Source: Nitrospiria bacterium
GTDB lineage: Bacteria; Nitrospirota; CAKKRA01; 9FT-COMBO-42-15
Direction: 5' to 3'
NCBI GenBank assembly: GCA_919902475.1
Contig: CAKKRA010000012.1
Span: 1 to 6,496, forward strand
Length of the DNA: 6,496 bases
Shown here: positions 4,243 to 6,496 of the stretch, in pieces
How the letters are laid out: every line of letters begins with the position of its first letter
Position numbering within the stretch: position 1 is the first letter of the stretch
The notes under the pieces: model-generated
What the model was told of the DNA's origin: nothing
What the model saw: the letters and a program-made list of their open reading frames with translations, nothing else
Databases searched by the model: none
Translations under genes and position numbers: made by a program

Positions 4243-6496
4243 TTAATGCTCCGGCACATGCCTTTCTACTGCAATATAGGCAGTTTTAAAATAATTCGCC
4301 TTTGTATCTTTATCAATATCTATATCGCACAGATTCCTTACAGCAGGGTACATAAAGTGCTCAGGATAAAACAATAACCCTTCTGGCATCCTGTCAGTAA
4401 TCTCTACCTTTACCTTAACCTCTCCATTTACATTCTTTAATAATGCCCTGTCGCCTTCTATGATGCCGAGCCTGTCAGCGTCATTTGAATTTATCTTAAG
4501 CCTTCCCTCTGGAAGGATTCTTACAGGGCCTTCAGAATAACCGCTCAGTTTTCCAGAATGAAAGAGGACAGGTCCGAGCATCAGCTTAAATGGAAATTTT
4601 GTCGGCGCCTTTTCCTCTTTCCTTTCGTACATTGACTTTAAATCCTTGAGAGAAATTTTTACATAATCCCCTATTGCATCTTTTTCCTCTTCTAACCCAC
4701 ACCCCTCAACAACCTGCGCTATTTCTTTTAATATTGCATCTGCATCATCATAATCCATTGGATAACCCATCTTCTCAGATAAGGCAGAGAATATCTGCCA
4801 GTCAGGTCTTGACTCTCCAATAGGATTAATCGCAGCCTTAATCTTCTGCGCGCGTCCCTCCATATTTGTAAATGTGCCGTCCTTTTCTGCAAATGATGCA
4901 GCAGGAAGCACAATATCAGCAAGCTCGCATGTTGCTGTTGGGAATAAATCCTGACACACAAGTAAATCCAGCTTTTGCAGGGCCTCGTAGAATTCAGACT
5001 TCTGCGGAAATGTCCCGGCAGGATTCTCGCCGATTATATACAGCGCCTTTACCTTTCCTTTTAATATGCCATTAAATATCTCAGAAATAGTCATGCCCTT
5101 TTTAGAAGGTATCTTTTTATCCCATATCTTTGAGATAATATCCCTGTGCTTTGCATCGCCTGCATTCAAGAATCCAGGCAGAAACTCAGGCGCTGCACCC
5201 ATCTCTAATGCGCCGTATTCATTATTCTCATCGCACAACGGCAGAATGGCTGTTCCCTTGCTGTCTATATTACCTGTTATAATGCAGAGGTCTAAAATAT
5301 TCAGGGAGCTCTTATATCCGTCTTGCTGATGCGTAATCCCCTGTCCAAGGATTATTACACCCTTCTTTGCCTTTGAATATACCTTTGCTGCCTGAACAAT
5401 ATCCTTTTCGCTGATGCCGGGTTTTTCCTCAATCTCCTCAAACGAAAGCCCCTTTAATGCGCTGTTGAGATTATCAATGAATTTTTTATGCTCTTTGTAA
5501 ACCTTCTTATCATACAACTCTTCCTCAACAACTGCCTTGATAAGGCCGTGAATAAACCATCTCTCTGAATTAGATTTTATTATCAGATTTTGTGCGGCAA
5601 ATTTGGTGATATCTGTATCTCTGACATCTGCAACAATCAGCTCAGCGCCTCTCTTTGCAGCCCTCCTCACCTTTAATCCTGCTATAGGATTCACCTCTGT
5701 TATATTTGAGCAGATTGAGAGTATCACATCCGCATTTGCAACATCATCTAAGGACGCCTCAAATCTCTTATTGCCAATAACCTGCTTTATAGCGCTCATT
5801 GCATTTACATAACCATATCTTGCAGCGCTGTCTACATTATTTGTGCCAATGGCAAGCCTCATGAACTTCTGGAAAAGGTATATATCCTCATTTGTGCAAT
5901 GGCCTGTAATAATGCCTGCTATGGCGTCAGGCCCATTATCCTCTATAATCTTTTTGAATCTATCTGCAATTATATCTGTTGCCTCATCCCATGATGTTGG
6001 CTCAAGCTTGGTATTTGTCTTTATTAACGGCGTTGCAAGCCTCTTTTTATTATTTACAAAGCTGTAGCCGAATCTGCCGCGGGTGCAGAGGCTTCCCTCA
6101 TTAACACCCTTCTCATAATCTGTTACAACACGAAGCACCTCGCCATTCCGTGTCTCTAATGCAAACTGGCATCCGCATCCGCAGTATGTGCATATGGTCT
6201 CTGTCCTCTTTGTCTGCCACGGCCTTGCCTTATACTTAAAGAGCTTGCTTGTCAATGCGCCGACAGGGCAGATTGAAACACATGAGCCGCAATATTCACA
6301 GTTAAAGATGCTCCCGCCCATGAATGGCCCGATCTCTGTGTGGCTGCCTCTGTTGTATGCTGTAAGATTTGTTACGCCCTGCACCTCGTCGCAGACCCTT
6401 ACGCATCTCAAACACCTGACGCATCGGTCAAGCTCCCTGTCAATAAGCGGGTCATTTGTATCTATAGTATATTCTTCTATGTCCTCTGCATAGCGC
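4243..6496 (-). CDS. nuoG: NADH-quinone oxidoreductase subunit G, 5' end outside window
   Basis: This iron-sulfur subunit of the complex I peripheral arm relays electrons from the NADH module toward quinone. The frame is open to the right edge, so 750 residues are visible and roughly the first 100-200 (2Fe-2S domain and probably the His/Cys-ligated cluster) are missing. Visible-fragment numbering: CVRCLRCVRVC (Cys25, 28, 31, 35) and CEYCGSCVSICP (Cys66, 69, 72, 76) form a two-cluster ferredoxin region. A molybdopterin-family [4Fe-4S] domain has Cys102, 105, 109 and 137 (ligands of the N7-type cluster). A long molybdopterin-oxidoreductase fold follows (about 155-560), including CELADIVLPAASFAEKDGTF. 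A C-terminal dinucleotide-binding-like beta-barrel domain is at about 635-745. Residues aligned with the formate dehydrogenase Sec/Cys-His pair read Gly228-Tyr229, so it should not be an active formate dehydrogenase. Followed directly by nuoH, which supports NuoG. A divergent FdhA-like protein is the main, less likely alternative. Confidence 0.92.
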   Translation of the reverse strand, partial: RYAEDIEEYTIDTNDPLIDRELDRCVRCLRCVRVCDEVQGVTNLTAYNRGSHTEIGPFMGGSIFNCEYCGSCVSICPVGALTSKLFKYKARPWQTKRTETICTYCGCGCQFALETRNGEVLRVVTDYEKGVNEGSLCTRGRFGYSFVNNKKRLATPLIKTNTKLEPTSWDEATDIIADRFKKIIEDNGPDAIAGIITGHCTNEDIYLFQKFMRLAIGTNNVDSAARYGYVNAMSAIKQVIGNKRFEASLDDVANADVILSICSNITEVNPIAGLKVRRAAKRGAELIVADVRDTDITKFAAQNLIIKSNSERWFIHGLIKAVVEEELYDKKVYKEHKKFIDNLNSALKGLSFEEIEEKPGISEKDIVQAAKVYSKAKKGVIILGQGITHQQDGYKSSLNILDLCIITGNIDSKGTAILPLCDENNEYGALEMGAAPEFLPGFLNAGDAKHRDIISKIWDKKIPSKKGMTISEIFNGILKGKVKALYIIGENPAGTFPQKSEFYEALQKLDLLVCQDLFPTATCELADIVLPAASFAEKDGTFTNMEGRAQKIKAAINPIGESRPDWQIFSALSEKMGYPMDYDDADAILKEIAQVVEGCGLEEEKDAIGDYVKISLKDLKSMYERKEEKAPTKFPFKLMLGPVLFHSGKLSGYSEGPVRILPEGRLKINSNDADRLGIIEGDRALLKNVNGEVKVKVEITDRMPEGLLFYPEHFMYPAVRNLCDIDIDKDTKANYFKTAYIAVERHVPEH

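Noticed and set aside
4872..5329. Plus-strand open frames opposite nuoG
   Set aside because: The nuoG frame is continuous and rich in conserved motifs here; the antisense frames show no recognisable protein features.
4243..6496. Catalytic formate dehydrogenase alpha subunit
   Set aside because: The Sec/Cys-His pair is replaced by Gly-Tyr and the gene is followed directly by nuoH-nuoI-nuoJ-nuoK, which fits NuoG.

Overview
The window holds one minus-strand operon segment, read from right to left, encoding part of a respiratory complex I (NADH:quinone oxidoreductase, NDH-1). In transcription order it contains nuoG (5' end outside the window), nuoH, nuoI, nuoJ, nuoK, a 495-residue antiporter-like membrane subunit of the NuoL/M/N-MrpD superfamily, and the first 55 codons of a small membrane protein that runs off the left edge. 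No gene lies on the plus strand, and there are no tRNA, rRNA, CRISPR, integrase or transposase genes.

The layout is very compact. nuoH/nuoI and the antiporter subunit/small gene each share a 4-base ATGA stop-start overlap, nuoI/nuoJ overlap by up to 16 bases, and nuoK is 23 bases upstream of the antiporter gene. The two exceptions are the nuoG-nuoH gap (126 bases) and the nuoJ-nuoK gap (118 bases). Each is largely filled by one copy of the same roughly 86-base palindromic repeat, built from two hairpin units in head-to-head orientation. These repeats are the main non-coding structure in the window.

Functionally, NuoG carries iron-sulfur clusters of the peripheral arm. NuoI relays electrons through two [4Fe-4S] clusters toward quinone, NuoH forms the quinone-chamber and membrane-anchor subunit, and NuoJ and NuoK form the membrane link to the proton-pumping antiporter-like subunits. 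After nuoK, the usual order is nuoL-nuoM-nuoN. Here a protein with MrpD-like sequence comes next, followed by a small unrecognised membrane protein, so the distal pump module may differ from the textbook arrangement. NuoG looks formate-dehydrogenase-like in its molybdopterin-fold domain, but the positions of the formate dehydrogenase catalytic residues are replaced.

Base composition is moderate to low in GC (about 40% by eye). Gene order, NuoG type, the MrpD-like subunit and the CCCTCACCC-type repeats suggest a Gram-negative bacterium, perhaps an uncultured lineage near Nitrospirota or the former Deltaproteobacteria. That placement is a low-confidence inference. I see no clearly new system. 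The repeats, the antiporter subunit and the small protein are the items most worth following up.
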